NCBI RefSeq assembly: GCF_003966735.1
Contig: NZ_AP017378.1
Coordinates: forward strand, 3,244,905 to 3,308,904
Reading direction: 5' to 3'
From: Desulfovibrio ferrophilus
GTDB taxonomy: Bacteria; Desulfobacterota; Desulfovibrionia; Desulfovibrionales; Desulfovibrionaceae
Length of the DNA stretch: 64,000 nucleotides
The notes below the pieces were generated by a model that worked only from the letters and a program-made list of their open reading frames with translations, made no database searches and was not told the DNA's origin. The position numbers and the translations under genes are program-made. Shown piece by piece: positions 50,768-59,478 of this stretch. Within the stretch, counting starts at the first letter, position 1. Each line of letters opens with the position of its first letter.

Positions 50768-51679
50768 TTATAATAGATCCTCAACAGTGTCTTGAGCGGC
50801 AATAAGAAACCCTAATCCTTCATTGAGTAATAATTGTTTGCGGAAGCTATCACTCTCCAAAGCCTGCATTCCAACCCCCTGGGCAAGTTTTGCAACGTCA
50901 AGCAAAGCCTCTTGTTCGGTGCATGACATCCATTTAAAGGCGATGCTTGGAAGGCGGCCTGCAACTTTCAGAATCAATTTTCTCCAGAATGCACCCCGTT
51001 CTAACTTTAGCTTTCGGTTTAGGTCTTCAAGCTGTGGGATAATGGTGGTCTGGGCTAAATATTTTGCCTCAGCACAAACATCATCCAAAGAAGCTCCTGA
51101 ACTTATTGCAGAGCGAATACTTGGTGCTAGAGAATACATTGCTGTTCGAAACGGGCCGAGCTGATCCTTCAAAAGCTCTCTTGCTTCTAAAATATCGTAT
51201 GAGTTTAGTGTGCTAAAAGACGGAAGCGTTAAGTCCAAGGACTGAATAGCAAGTGCACTGGCCTGTAAATCTGCACAACTATTAACGTTGAATTTTGCGA
51301 GCATATATAGAGGGACAGGAGTTTCAATTTTCCATGTCGCAGGGACTGCACCTTCTTCTGAACAACATTTTAAAGCCATGCCTGCAACGTTTAGATCAAA
51401 GTATCTTTCAAACTCTTCATCCTCTAGCCCTACATAGCTTGAGGGGTATTCAGTAGCTATGATTTCATCGAGAAAAAATTCTTCTCTGAGATCAATGACT
51501 CCTTCATGAATAAGCGGGTCCTCAAACTCTCCTGTTATCCCCCACCCTCCGCCACAACCAGTATGAGCAATTGGAAAATGCAATACAACCCTGTCAAATA
51601 GGAGGCAGAAAAGAGTTTTTAAGCGTTGATCTTCCAAAATATCCAATGGATAAGAGGCCGCTACCCATTCTTGGCTCAA
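50768..51679 (-). CDS. Orphan hypothetical protein, AT-rich
   Basis: This 303-residue cytoplasmic-looking protein has no recognised domain. It has three Cys in a CCSEEGA/CGGGWG context and helical segments in the second half (SRSAISSGASLDDVCAEAKYLA-type, DLNRKLKLERGAFW). The gene is visibly richer in A and T than its neighbours and uses codons such as AAT, TTT and ATA often. It stands alone after repeat G on the opposite strand, next to two other very small genes. This points to acquisition from elsewhere; the function is unknown. Confidence 0.72.
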   Translation of the reverse strand: MSQEWVAASYPLDILEDQRLKTLFCLLFDRVVLHFPIAHTGCGGGWGITGEFEDPLIHEGVIDLREEFFLDEIIATEYPSSYVGLEDEEFERYFDLNVAGMALKCCSEEGAVPATWKIETPVPLYMLAKFNVNSCADLQASALAIQSLDLTLPSFSTLNSYDILEARELLKDQLGPFRTAMYSLAPSIRSAISSGASLDDVCAEAKYLAQTTIIPQLEDLNRKLKLERGAFWRKLILKVAGRLPSIAFKWMSCTEQEALLDVAKLAQGVGMQALESDSFRKQLLLNEGLGFLIAAQDTVEDLL

Positions 51680-51826
51680 CTTTCAGCCCTCCAATAAAAG
51701 TACTTCAACTCTATCGTGCTTCTAGTGGCATAGTTATGTATAGATAAAGATTAGTCTGTATGCAACAAGCGCAAAGCTACGGAGCTAGCAAAGCCAAAAA
51801 TAATTAGAAATTAGGGGGCACCATGC

Positions 51827-51952
51827 CTATTTCTTTTCTTCTGCTAAAGCTCGTTGCATGGGGTTAGCGGAGGAATGGTAGGATGCCCCCGTGTCCGACA
51901 GGTAACAGCCACCCAAAATCAGGCACAAAAAAAGCCCGCCTGAAAACGCCAT
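51827..51952 (-). CDS. Possible small lipoprotein
   Basis: This 41-residue frame starts MAFSGGLFLCLILGGCYLSD: a short hydrophobic stretch followed by the lipobox-like LGGC. The rest is short and polar. No convincing ribosome site precedes the ATG (CACCCTGTCCGCC). It is in the same neighbourhood as the AT-rich orphan and the small membrane protein at 52039. Confidence 0.4.
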   Translation of the reverse strand: MAFSGGLFLCLILGGCYLSDTGASYHSSANPMQRALAEEKK

Positions 51953-52007
51953 GGCGGACAGGGTGGCTGCGTGGGGGCTAGAAGTGCCCGAGGGGATGAG
52001 GCGAAGG

Positions 52008-52029
52008 GGAACCTCCTGCGGAGGCTCCC
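52008..52029. terminator. Hairpin after the small membrane protein gene
   Basis: GGGGAACCTCC and GGAGGCTCCCC pair around TGC with one mismatch. On the minus strand it lies just downstream of the gene at 52039-52128, followed only by TTC, so termination would be weak. Confidence 0.4.
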
Positions 52030-52038
52030 CGAAAGATC

Positions 52039-52128
52039 TTAGTACTCGCCGTTTTTCCAGGACTGCTTGATGTAGAACAGGCAAAGGCCAACACCAACAA
52101 TACCGAGGATGAACCAGAAGTAATCCAT
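52039..52128 (-). CDS. 29-residue single-span membrane protein
   Basis: This short minus-strand frame has an ATG at 52128 preceded by AGGGAGCGCGCT, a fair ribosome site. It reads MDYFWFILGIVGVGLCLFYI, one clear membrane segment, then KQSWKNGEY. Size and composition are like those of small cytochrome-oxidase or transporter subunits, but no partner is near. I include it because of the ribosome site and clean hydrophobic profile. Confidence 0.6.
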   Translation of the reverse strand: MDYFWFILGIVGVGLCLFYIKQSWKNGEY

Positions 52129-52178
52129 AGCGCGCTCCCTTTCGTTGAAATATTCACAAACTCCATACAGTGGAATTG

Positions 52179-53549
52179 TCACGATTTCAAGCGTTCCAGC
52201 AAAGCGACGCATTCGATGTGCGGGCTGTGCGGGAACAGGTCAAAGGGCCAGGCCTCGGTCAGGGCATAATCCCCGGACAATTGCTTGATGTCGCGGGCCA
52301 GGGTCGACGGGTTGCACGACACGTAGACGATGCGTTCGGGAGCAAGCTCCAGAAGTGCCGCCGCGGCATCGGGGTGCATGCCGGAGCGCGGAGGGTCGGT
52401 GACCACAACGTCGGGCTTCTGCTCAAGGGTTTTCAGTTTTTCCAGAACATCCCCGGCAATGAACGTGCAGTTGGTGAATTCGTTGAGCTTGGCATTGGCT
52501 TCGGCGTCGCGCACGGCAGCGGGCACGGTTTCGATCCCGGTGACCGATGCGGCCTGTTTGGCCATGGCCAGTCCCAGTCCTCCCGATCCGCAGTACAGAT
52601 CAAGAACGTGTTCGGTGCCCGTCAGTCCTGCGGCTTTGCACGCAGCGGCGTAGAGCAGTTCGGCTGCCGGGGTGTTGGTCTGGAAAAAGGAATCTGCGGA
52701 GATCCGGTAGCGGATGTCGCCCACCTGCTCCATGACGTATCCATCACCGGTGCGAAAGACCTGGCGTTCGCCGTGGGCAATGGCGGAGCGGGCCTTGCGG
52801 GTGGAGTGAACCACCGTGGTCAGGGCCGGGAACCGCTGGTGCAGATCGTCGGCCAGGGAACGGATTGCACCGCCGTCCTGAGCCTGGGACGTAATGATCT
52901 GGACCATGGTCTGCATGGTGGTCTTGGTCTCGCGAATCACCAGGAATCGCCAAAGTCCACGCCGGGTGCGGGGATCATAGCTGGGGATGCTCGTGCGGCG
53001 GCAGAATTCGCGGACGTGGCGTACGATTTCGGCGCACTGGGGCGAGGGCAGATGACATTCCTCGATGTTCACGATGCGCTCGGAGCCCTTGCGGTGCAGG
53101 CCGAGAGACAGCGGCCCTGACTCGGAACCTCCGCCGGCAAAGGCGAATTCCATCTTGTTGCGGAAGCCACGCAGTTCCGGGGATGCCTGTGCCGGGTGAA
53201 TCTTCGGGGCTTCGATGCGGGCAATGCGCGTCAATTGGTCGCCAACGTGCTCGGTCTTCCATTTGAGTTGCTCGGCGTAATCCAGGTCCTGGAATTGGCA
53301 GCCACCGCATTTGCCGAAGTGCAGGCAGAAGGGCTGGGTCCAGTGCGGGGTCTGCTCCAGGACTTCATCGACGTCGGCTTCGGCAAAGCGCTTGGCCGCC
53401 TTGGTGACTGTCGCGCGGACCTTCTGGCCGGGCAGTGCGCCATCAACGAAAACAACGAAACCTTCGGTTCGGGCAATGCCTCGTCCACCGAAAGCCATGC
53501 GTTCCACGTTCAGTTCCAGAGTCTGTCCTTTGTGAAAAAATTCGCTCAT
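52179..53549 (-). CDS. rlmD: 23S rRNA (uracil-C5)-methyltransferase, RlmD/TrmA family
   Basis: This 456-residue enzyme has an N-terminal TRAM domain (LELNVERMAFGGRGIART), the iron-sulfur cysteines in CLHFGKCGGCQFQDLDYA, and the SAM domain with LDLYCGSGGLGLAMA, VVTDPPRSGMHPDA and the nucleophile region YVSCNPSTLARD. Such enzymes make m5U in 23S rRNA using SAM. The start ATG at 53549 follows AGGGAAAAGTAC. It is transcribed away from the small plus-strand gene at 53636. Confidence 0.94.
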   Translation of the reverse strand: MSEFFHKGQTLELNVERMAFGGRGIARTEGFVVFVDGALPGQKVRATVTKAAKRFAEADVDEVLEQTPHWTQPFCLHFGKCGGCQFQDLDYAEQLKWKTEHVGDQLTRIARIEAPKIHPAQASPELRGFRNKMEFAFAGGGSESGPLSLGLHRKGSERIVNIEECHLPSPQCAEIVRHVREFCRRTSIPSYDPRTRRGLWRFLVIRETKTTMQTMVQIITSQAQDGGAIRSLADDLHQRFPALTTVVHSTRKARSAIAHGERQVFRTGDGYVMEQVGDIRYRISADSFFQTNTPAAELLYAAACKAAGLTGTEHVLDLYCGSGGLGLAMAKQAASVTGIETVPAAVRDAEANAKLNEFTNCTFIAGDVLEKLKTLEQKPDVVVTDPPRSGMHPDAAAALLELAPERIVYVSCNPSTLARDIKQLSGDYALTEAWPFDLFPHSPHIECVALLERLKS

Positions 53550-53635
53550 TGTACTTTTCCCTGGCCCAGTGGCTTGACTTTTTGGATTTTTCAGACAATT
53601 TTCTTCGGGCGAAACGCCAACGAAGGAGTAGAAAT

Positions 53636-53776
53636 ATGGGTGTTGTTCTCGAACTGGCTACCAATGCATGGCATAGCACTTCCCAGGGTATGCTGGGTGT
53701 GAGTCTCATTTTTATTTACATGGCTGTTATTGTTGGTGTTGCACTGATGCGCATCAAACAGCACGGCCACCACTAA
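53636..53776 (+). CDS. 46-residue membrane protein
   Basis: This frame begins at ATG 53636 after GAAGGAGTAG, a strong ribosome site. It reads MGVVLELATNAWHSTSQGML, then one membrane segment (GVSLIFIYMAVIVGVALM), and ends RIKQHGHH. A promoter-like TTGACT stands near 53575. A perfect terminator closes the unit at 53834-53876, so it is very probably a real one-gene transcript. The function is unknown. Confidence 0.72.
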   Translation: MGVVLELATNAWHSTSQGMLGVSLIFIYMAVIVGVALMRIKQHGHH

Positions 53777-53833
53777 GCCCGATCCGAGGCGTCGGTTTCC
53801 AATAAACCGCGCGCATCGTCAAGTTGTATTTCC

Positions 53834-53876
53834 AAGACCAATACGCGGGACTCGATCCTGGCGTATTGGTCTTTTT
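53834..53876 (+). terminator. Rho-independent terminator of the 46-residue protein gene
   Basis: AAGACCAATACGC (53834-53846) pairs perfectly with GCGTATTGGTCTT (53861-53873), followed by TTTTT. Confidence 0.9.
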
Positions 53877-53882
53877 GCGTCC

Positions 53883-54884
53883 TCAGCCCGCCTTGCCCAA
53901 CCGTGTCTCCAGTAGTGAAAATCTCGCCCGGTAGCGCCCGGGCGGTACTCCGGTCACGGCCTTGAACCGTCTGCGAAAGGCCGTGGAATCTGCATATCCA
54001 CAGGCTTCTGCCACTTCATCCACGCTGTGATTCGTGCTTTCCAGCAGCCTTTTGGCTGTCTCCATCCTCAAGCGCTGCAAATATTCGCTCGGGCTGTCAC
54101 CCGTGGCCTTGGTGAAGTGCCGGGTAAACGTCCGTAGCCCCAGGCCCGCAACCTCTGCCATGGCGGGAACGGTGATCGGGCGGGTGTGATGCTCCTCCAG
54201 CCAGTTCTGAACCGTTTCCACTTGCTTGTCACCGTGGCCTTTCTGGCCAGCGAAGATGCGATACGGTGACTGGATGTCCCGTTGGGGGTCGATGAGCAGC
54301 AGCTTGGAGCAGGTTGCCGCCAGTTCCGTGGAGCCGAATCGTCCTGCCAGATGCAGGGCCAGATCGAGGTAGGCGGTAACCCCTCCTGCACAAATCGTAT
54401 CCCCATTATCCACTAGCATGCGCTCGGGCTTGAGGTCCACGTCTGGGTATCTCGTTTGGAAGCTGTCCACCAGCGCCCAATGGGTCGTGGCCTGCCGTTT
54501 GGTCAACAGGCCGGCTTCGGCCAGCAGAAAGGCACCGGCACAGACCGAGCAGATCACGGAACCTTTGCTGTGGGAGTTGCCTATCCAGCGCAGAGCACGC
54601 TTGTTCTCCAGGGCGGCGTCCAGCCCGTTCATGATGGCCGGGACGATGATCATGTCCGGCACTGGACGCTCGCCAATGGAGGAGGATGGTGCCACGGCCT
54701 GTCCGCTGTGAGCGGTCACAGGCTTACCGTCGGTTGTGACGATGTCCACCGGGGTGAACAAGGCCCTGCTACCCATGTCGCGCCAGAGGCTATCGGCGGT
54801 CATGAGGACGTCCAAAGTGCCCACCACGCTGGAGTGGACACAATGGGGCAGGGCAAGGATGGCGACGGATGGCATAAAAGGCAT
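53883..54884 (-). CDS. GlxA-type AraC regulator (DJ-1/PfpI domain plus HTH)
   Basis: This regulator of about 333 residues has an N-terminal class I glutamine-amidotransferase-like domain (about 1-190, with SVCAGAFLLAEAGLL in the nucleophile-elbow position) and a C-terminal AraC helix-turn-helix (about 220-320: GLGLRTFTRHFTKATG, CGYADSTAFRRRFKAVTGVPPG). The exact start is uncertain; ATGs at 54884 and 54875 and a GTG at 54920 are possible. It is divergent from the isochorismatase-like gene, which it may control; such regulators often do this for adjacent amide- or quaternary-amine-metabolism genes. Confidence 0.87.
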   Translation of the reverse strand: MPFMPSVAILALPHCVHSSVVGTLDVLMTADSLWRDMGSRALFTPVDIVTTDGKPVTAHSGQAVAPSSSIGERPVPDMIIVPAIMNGLDAALENKRALRWIGNSHSKGSVICSVCAGAFLLAEAGLLTKRQATTHWALVDSFQTRYPDVDLKPERMLVDNGDTICAGGVTAYLDLALHLAGRFGSTELAATCSKLLLIDPQRDIQSPYRIFAGQKGHGDKQVETVQNWLEEHHTRPITVPAMAEVAGLGLRTFTRHFTKATGDSPSEYLQRLRMETAKRLLESTNHSVDEVAEACGYADSTAFRRRFKAVTGVPPGRYRARFSLLETRLGKAG

Positions 54885-54978
54885 TGTCCTATTCTGCAAG
54901 CAATTTGTCAAATCAGACACTTCCGGGCCCCAAAAAGAGAAGCTATTGATGGAAAAACTTCAAGCACAGGAGGCTGCC

Positions 54979-55539
54979 ATGCAGACAGAACAGAAGACAG
55001 CACTGGTTATTATTGACGTGCAAAACGACTATTTTCCTGGGGGGCGATGGGCATTGGAAGGAGCTGAGGCCGCGGGAGAGCGTGCCCGACAGGTGTTGGG
55101 CCGCTGCCGAGAGCAGGGGGTGCCGGTGTTTCATGTCCGGCACAGCGCTCCACAGGGCTCTCCACTGCTGGAAGTGGGGACCTGGGGTGCAGATATCCAT
55201 CCCTGCGTGACCCCGGACCGGGGCGAGACCGTGATCGTGAAGACCAAACCCAATTCATTTCTGGGTACGGATTTGCAAATCGGTTTGCAGGAGGCAGGGG
55301 CCACGCATCTGTTCGTCGTGGGCATGATGACGAACAATTGTGTGGACTCCACGGTGCGCGGTGCGGTGGAGATGGGATATACCTGTACCGTACTGCATGA
55401 TGCCTGTGCGGCCATGGCTTTTGAATTTCAGGGTGAATCGCTGACAGCAGCCGTGGTTCATTCGGTGTTCATGGCCGAGTTGGCCTTTGCCTATGGCGAG
55501 GTGATGAGCACGCAGCAGTGGTTGAACAGGATGAACTGA
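54979..55539 (+). CDS. Isochorismatase-like cysteine hydrolase
   Basis: This 186-residue protein has VIIDVQNDYFPGG with the catalytic Asp, a Lys in TVIVKTKPNSF, and the cysteine in GMMTNNCVDSTVR, giving the Asp-Lys-Cys triad of nicotinamidase/isochorismatase-like enzymes. The start ATG at 54979 follows GGAGG; an earlier ATG at 54949 is weaker. It is divergent from the GlxA-type regulator. The substrate is likely an amide or N-carbamoyl compound. A bidirectional terminator follows. Confidence 0.88.
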   Translation: MQTEQKTALVIIDVQNDYFPGGRWALEGAEAAGERARQVLGRCREQGVPVFHVRHSAPQGSPLLEVGTWGADIHPCVTPDRGETVIVKTKPNSFLGTDLQIGLQEAGATHLFVVGMMTNNCVDSTVRGAVEMGYTCTVLHDACAAMAFEFQGESLTAAVVHSVFMAELAFAYGEVMSTQQWLNRMN

Positions 55540-55556
55540 CAGGTTCTGCCAAAGAA

Positions 55557-55590
55557 AAAGCCGTTGCGGATGAGCTTCCACAACGGCTTT
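55557..55590. terminator. Bidirectional terminator
   Basis: AAAGCCGTTGCGGA (55557-55570) pairs with TCCACAACGGCTTT (55577-55590). The minus strand gives TTTTTCTTT after the stem. It serves the convergent hydrolase and rfbA genes. Confidence 0.85.
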
Positions 55591-55610
55591 AGAAATAGTC
55601 TAAAGAAAGT

Positions 55611-56483
55611 TTAAGATTGGTCGTCTGCCAGATCGACCAGATATTTCCCGTAGCCGGTCTTGGCTTGGGCCTCGCCCAGTTCGCGCATCTGGGCCAGAGT
55701 GATGTAGCCCATGCGCCAGGCGATCTCTTCCAGGCAGGCCACGACAACGCCCTGGCGTTCCTGCACGGCCTGGACGAAATTGGCGGCCTGAAGCAGGGAT
55801 TCATGGGTTCCGGTATCCAGCCAGGCCAGCCCGCGACCGAAGAATTCCACCTTCAGGTTGCCGCGCCTGAGATATTCGTTGTTCACGTCCGTGATTTCCA
55901 GCTCGCCACGTTTCGAGGGCTCAAGCCCCTTGGCAATCTCCACCACGCTGTTGTCGTAGTAGTACAGGCCTGTGACCGCGAATTTGCTTTTGGGCTTTTC
56001 GGGTTTTTCCTCGATGCTGATCACGTTATTCAGATCATCGAATTCCACCACGCCATAGCGCTCGGGGTCTTTGACCTTGTAGCCGAAGATGATGCCGCCT
56101 TCTTCCAGGCGGGCGCAGGTCTGCAGGGTGACGGACAGGCCCTGGCCGTAAAAGATGTTGTCGCCCAGCACCAGGCACACGGAGTCGTCGCCGATGAAAT
56201 CCTCGCCCAGGGTGAAGGCCTGGGCCAGTCCTTCGGGCTTTGGCTGTTCCTTGTAGCTGATGGACAGGCCCAGTTGCGAGCCGTCGCCGAACAGTTCTTC
56301 AAAGCGCTGCAGGTCATGCGGCGTGGAAATGATCAGGACTTCGCGGATGCCGGAAAGCATCAGCGCCGAAAGCGGATAGTAGATCATGGGCTTGTCGTAG
56401 ATGGGCAGAAGCTGCTTGCTCACCGCGCGGGTGATGGGGTGCAGCCGCGTACCCGAGCCGCCGGCAAGGATGATACCTTTCAT
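55611..56483 (-). CDS. rfbA: Glucose-1-phosphate thymidylyltransferase
   Basis: This 290-residue enzyme makes dTDP-glucose, the first step of dTDP-rhamnose synthesis. It has [16 protein letters not shown] with the nucleotide loop [54 protein letters not shown] and [14 protein letters not shown] chose the ATG at 56483 with GGAG 5 bases upstream; a GTG at 56489 is also in frame. No rfbBCD genes are nearby, but a GT2 glycosyltransferase is encoded at 6164. Confidence 0.93.
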   Translation of the reverse strand: MKGIILAGGSGTRLHPITRAVSKQLLPIYDKPMIYYPLSALMLSGIREVLIISTPHDLQRFEELFGDGSQLGLSISYKEQPKPEGLAQAFTLGEDFIGDDSVCLVLGDNIFYGQGLSVTLQTCARLEEGGIIFGYKVKDPERYGVVEFDDLNNVISIEEKPEKPKSKFAVTGLYYYDNSVVEIAKGLEPSKRGELEITDVNNEYLRRGNLKVEFFGRGLAWLDTGTHESLLQAANFVQAVQERQGVVVACLEEIAWRMGYITLAQMRELGEAQAKTGYGKYLVDLADDQS

Positions 56484-56609
56484 GGACACTCCGGGAATCG
56501 TGCTTAGGTTTTACTTCGGCCAAGGCATTGATTACCCTGCGAAGCTCTTGGGAAATTATATCATTTTCTCCGTGAGCGAAACCCCCGGCCTCTGCCGGAT
56601 TGGCAACCT

Positions 56610-57311
56610 ATGCGACCGTATTTTTCCTTTCCCTTCGTGATTATGGCGGCTGTGGGCTTGTTCCTGCTGCTGGGTCTTATATTCATTCTCGTGCAGGTGG
56701 GGCTGGTGACCGTGGCCTTTGCCAAATTGGGCATGAGCCCCGGGCAGGCCCTGTTGTGGCTCCTGTTTACACTCATTGGCAGCGGAGTGAATCTGCCGCT
56801 GTACAAGACCAGTCGCCTGGTGCGGCGCCCCGTATTGAGAGGCCAGTTTTACCAGTTCGGCACGGGTGCCCCTTTGCGCATGGAGACCGAGACCGAACTG
56901 ACGGATCAGGTGGTGGCCGTGAATGTGGGCGGTTGTGTCATCCCCTGTCTGCTGTCGTTGTATTTTCTGTCCAACATCGGGCTGGAAGCCGGGACGCTCT
57001 TGGCCGTGGCGGCCACGGGCGCGCTTTGTTATGCTCTGGCCAGACCGATTCCGGGCAAGGGCATCGGCATTCCGGTCTTGCTGCCGCCTTTGGGAGCGGC
57101 TTTGGCTGCACTGCTGATGGCACCGCCCGAGGTCAGCCCTCAGGTGGCCTACATCGCGGGGAGTATCGGTACATTGCTGGGAGCGGACGTGTTGCATCTG
57201 GTGACCCCCAAGACCAAGGCCCTGCTCGACGCGCCCATGCTTTCCATTGGTGGAGCAGGCACTTTTGACGGAATTTTTCTGACGGGTATCATTGCCGTGC
57301 TGCTGGCCTAA
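56610..57311 (+). CDS. DUF1614 membrane protein
   Basis: This 233-residue protein has about seven hydrophobic segments. The start ATG lies about 120 bases from the divergent rfbA. Segments such as LIGSGVNLPLYKT, VAVNVGGCVIPCLLSLY and IGTLLGADVLHL fit DUF1614, an uncharacterised family of membrane proteins in archaea and bacteria. GGAGTFDGIFLTGIIAVLLA closes the protein. It lies upstream of a MogA-like gene on the same strand; no function is known. Confidence 0.82.
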   Translation: MRPYFSFPFVIMAAVGLFLLLGLIFILVQVGLVTVAFAKLGMSPGQALLWLLFTLIGSGVNLPLYKTSRLVRRPVLRGQFYQFGTGAPLRMETETELTDQVVAVNVGGCVIPCLLSLYFLSNIGLEAGTLLAVAATGALCYALARPIPGKGIGIPVLLPPLGAALAALLMAPPEVSPQVAYIAGSIGTLLGADVLHLVTPKTKALLDAPMLSIGGAGTFDGIFLTGIIAVLLA

Positions 57312-57384
57312 ACAGCGTTTTGTTTTCAGGCTGACCAACAAAGGCTGTTGTCGAACGGCCCCGCGGACAGAAGAGGATATTACT

Positions 57385-58197
57385 ATGAACGAATCCTATG
57401 CCCCTTTCACCTTGGCCGTATCTCTGGATCTCCAACTGGATGCCGGAGAAACCATCATCGCTGCCCCGGCTGGGGCGCTGGTTCCGAATCCGGGGCTCAT
57501 GGCACCGGATGGCTTGCCTGAACTGCCTGCGGGCGCGCATATCGGGCAGGAGGAATGCCCCGGCGATTTGCTGGTGGAATCCGCCCTGTGGTTGCCGCCC
57601 AGCGGTCCGGCGGACCCGGCCCGGCGTGGACTGCTGTTGCGTGCACTGACCCCCGTGGAATTTCCTGCCGGGAGCATGGACGCCATTGCCAAGCGCCAGG
57701 GCATGGCCGTGGCCGTGGTCATCCTGAGTGATAAGGGCTCGCGTGGCGAGCGCAAGGACGAATGCGCTCCGCTCATCCATTCCCTCCTGAACGGCAAGCT
57801 CGATATCTGTCATTCTCGGGACTGGATCATCCCTGACGATCCTGCGACCCTGAAGGCCCTGCTCACGGATTTGTGCCTGACCCAGCGCTATGACTTGGTG
57901 CTGACCAGCGGCGGTACGGGAGTGGCGCCCCGTGATCTGACCCCGGAGGCAACGCTGGCGGTCATCGAGAAACGTCTGCCCGGTTATGAGCGGGCCATGA
58001 CTGCCGCAAGCTTGACCAAGACCCCGCATGGGGCCATTTCCAGAGCGGTTGCAGGAACCCTGGGCGGCTCGCTGATAGTCAACCTGCCCGGCAGCCCCAA
58101 GGCTGTGGCAGAAAATCTGGAGCCGTTGGTGCCCACCCTGAACCATACCATCATGAAACTTCAGGGCGATCCCACCGACTGTGCATTGATCAAGTGA
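57385..58197 (+). CDS. MogA/MoaB-type molybdopterin protein with N-terminal extension
   Basis: This 270-residue protein has a MoaB/MogA domain from about residue 107 (AVAVVILSDKGSRGERKDECAPLI, YDLVLTSGGTGVAPRDLTPEAT, GSLIVNLPGSPKAVAENL). This domain adenylylates molybdopterin before metal insertion. The first 100 residues (LQLDAGETIIAAPAG, LLVESALWLPP) are an extra domain not found in MogA and may read a regulatory or carrier function. The start ATG at 57385 follows AGAGGATATT. Molybdenum or tungsten cofactor genes are not nearby. Confidence 0.85.
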   Translation: MNESYAPFTLAVSLDLQLDAGETIIAAPAGALVPNPGLMAPDGLPELPAGAHIGQEECPGDLLVESALWLPPSGPADPARRGLLLRALTPVEFPAGSMDAIAKRQGMAVAVVILSDKGSRGERKDECAPLIHSLLNGKLDICHSRDWIIPDDPATLKALLTDLCLTQRYDLVLTSGGTGVAPRDLTPEATLAVIEKRLPGYERAMTAASLTKTPHGAISRAVAGTLGGSLIVNLPGSPKAVAENLEPLVPTLNHTIMKLQGDPTDCALIK

Positions 58198-58241
58198 TTG
58201 ATATGGCCCGGAAGGGGCCATCAAAAGGAAGGAAAAAACGA

Positions 58242-58266
58242 GGGGCGCTGAGAAAGCGCCCCTTTT
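58242..58266. terminator. Bidirectional terminator
   Basis: GGGGCGCT (58242-58249) pairs with AGCGCCCC (58255-58262). TTTT follows on the plus strand, and a longer T-run lies on the minus strand. It lies between the MogA-like and IclR genes. Confidence 0.85.
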
Positions 58267-58290
58267 CAATGCCGTGGTCCATGCGTTGGT

Positions 58291-59064
58291 CTAGAATTGT
58301 GCCCCGATGATTCCTGCCACCTCGAGAGCCACGGGTGCCAGCTCCTGCTCCGCCCGTTCCTCGGGCCATTCCGAAAGCTTGGCGGAGATGTACACGGCGG
58401 CCAGAGGTGTGCCCTGTGCATTGATGACAGGGGCAGAGACTGCGATCTCGCCAGCCAGGAATTCCTGGCTGGAAACGCAGTAGCCCTTCTCGCGGACCCG
58501 CTCCACAAGCGTCATGTTGGCCTCGGTGCCGAGCACGGTGTGCGGGGTGATGGGATTGTGCTCCGAGCGGTCCATGATATCGAGCACATCCTTGTCGTCC
58601 ATGTGGGCAAGGATGGCGCGCGCACCGCAAAAGGCCGGGATGCGCCGGCCCGGAAGGGTACTCTCGAACAACAGGAAACGTTGTGGCAGCCGGACCAGAT
58701 AGATGAGGTCCAGGCCATCGAGAGTGCCCAGATACATGGAGTTGCCGGTGCGCTCTCGTGCTTCGAGCAGAAATGGGGTGGCGATCTCCACCAGCCGGTT
58801 GCCCCTGAGGAAATTGTAGCCCAGCGTCATGACGCGCGGGGTCAGGGTGAAGCGCTTGGTGGTCTGGTCCTTGGAGAGGTAGCCCAATTGCTCCCATGTA
58901 TGAAGGAATCGCTGGACCGCGCTGCGATTCAGGCCGGTGATTTCCGTGATCTCTGTCAGGCCGAGGCTTTTGCGGTTGCCGTGAAAGGCTTCGAGAATGC
59001 ACATCCCCCTGTCCAGTGAGGCCACAAACAGCGCGTCGTTCCGTTTCTTGATATCTTGTGCCAT
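58291..59064 (-). CDS. IclR-family transcriptional regulator
   Basis: This 257-residue regulator has an N-terminal winged helix (LDRGMCILEAFHG, GLTEITEITGLNRSAVQRFLHTWEQLGYL) and an IclR effector domain from about residue 85 (GNSMYLGTLDGLDLIYLVRLP, SSQEFLAGEIAVSAPVI). The start ATG at 59064 follows GAGAGAGGC. It is divergent from the TRAP operon, so it probably controls that operon and possibly the VanX-like gene. The inducer cannot be named; regulators of this type often respond to small organic acids. Confidence 0.9.
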   Translation of the reverse strand: MAQDIKKRNDALFVASLDRGMCILEAFHGNRKSLGLTEITEITGLNRSAVQRFLHTWEQLGYLSKDQTTKRFTLTPRVMTLGYNFLRGNRLVEIATPFLLEARERTGNSMYLGTLDGLDLIYLVRLPQRFLLFESTLPGRRIPAFCGARAILAHMDDKDVLDIMDRSEHNPITPHTVLGTEANMTLVERVREKGYCVSSQEFLAGEIAVSAPVINAQGTPLAAVYISAKLSEWPEERAEQELAPVALEVAGIIGAQF

Positions 59065-59165
59065 GCCTCTCTCTTGGGTTTCATGTCCGTGGCCCGTCCT
59101 AATCATCTTGGCAATTCTATACTGTTTTACCCAAAATTTCATCCCCATTGCGCATCATTCGTTGC

Positions 59166-59193
59166 TTGACATTTGTAGCTGAGCGGATAGATT
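59166..59193 (+). promoter_or_regulatory. Promoter of the TRAP operon
   Basis: TTGACA at 59166-59171 and TAGATT at 59188-59193 are 16 bases apart. The predicted start lies about 270 bases before dctP, leaving a long leader that contains the inverted repeat at 59304. Confidence 0.6.
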
Positions 59194-59303
59194 GCTGATA
59201 AATACAAAGTATTGTAATGCAATAAAACTTACGCAAATGTAGGTTCAGGGAGACAATTGTCTTGCAAGAGAAAGGGATGGTAAGGGAGTGCCGCCCCGAT
59301 CTC

Positions 59304-59340
59304 CATTATCCACTGCGTATACAACCCGTTGCGGATAATG
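59304..59340. promoter_or_regulatory. Inverted repeat, possible IclR operator
   Basis: CATTATCC (59304-59311) and GGATAATG (59333-59340) pair perfectly across 21 bases. The middle has CACTGCG and CGTTGCG half-sites. It lies between the IclR gene and dctP. It could bind IclR or form a leader hairpin. Confidence 0.5.
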
Positions 59341-59478
59341 ATGCATAGCAACCCCAAGCCATTGACATCGCAGGACATGGGGCCTGGCTGCCGACAGAAT
59401 GGACAGTGCAGCAACTCCATGAGATGCAATGCCGCGCGGTATACGCCTTGCTTAACCCTTAGACGAGGAGACGACTTC

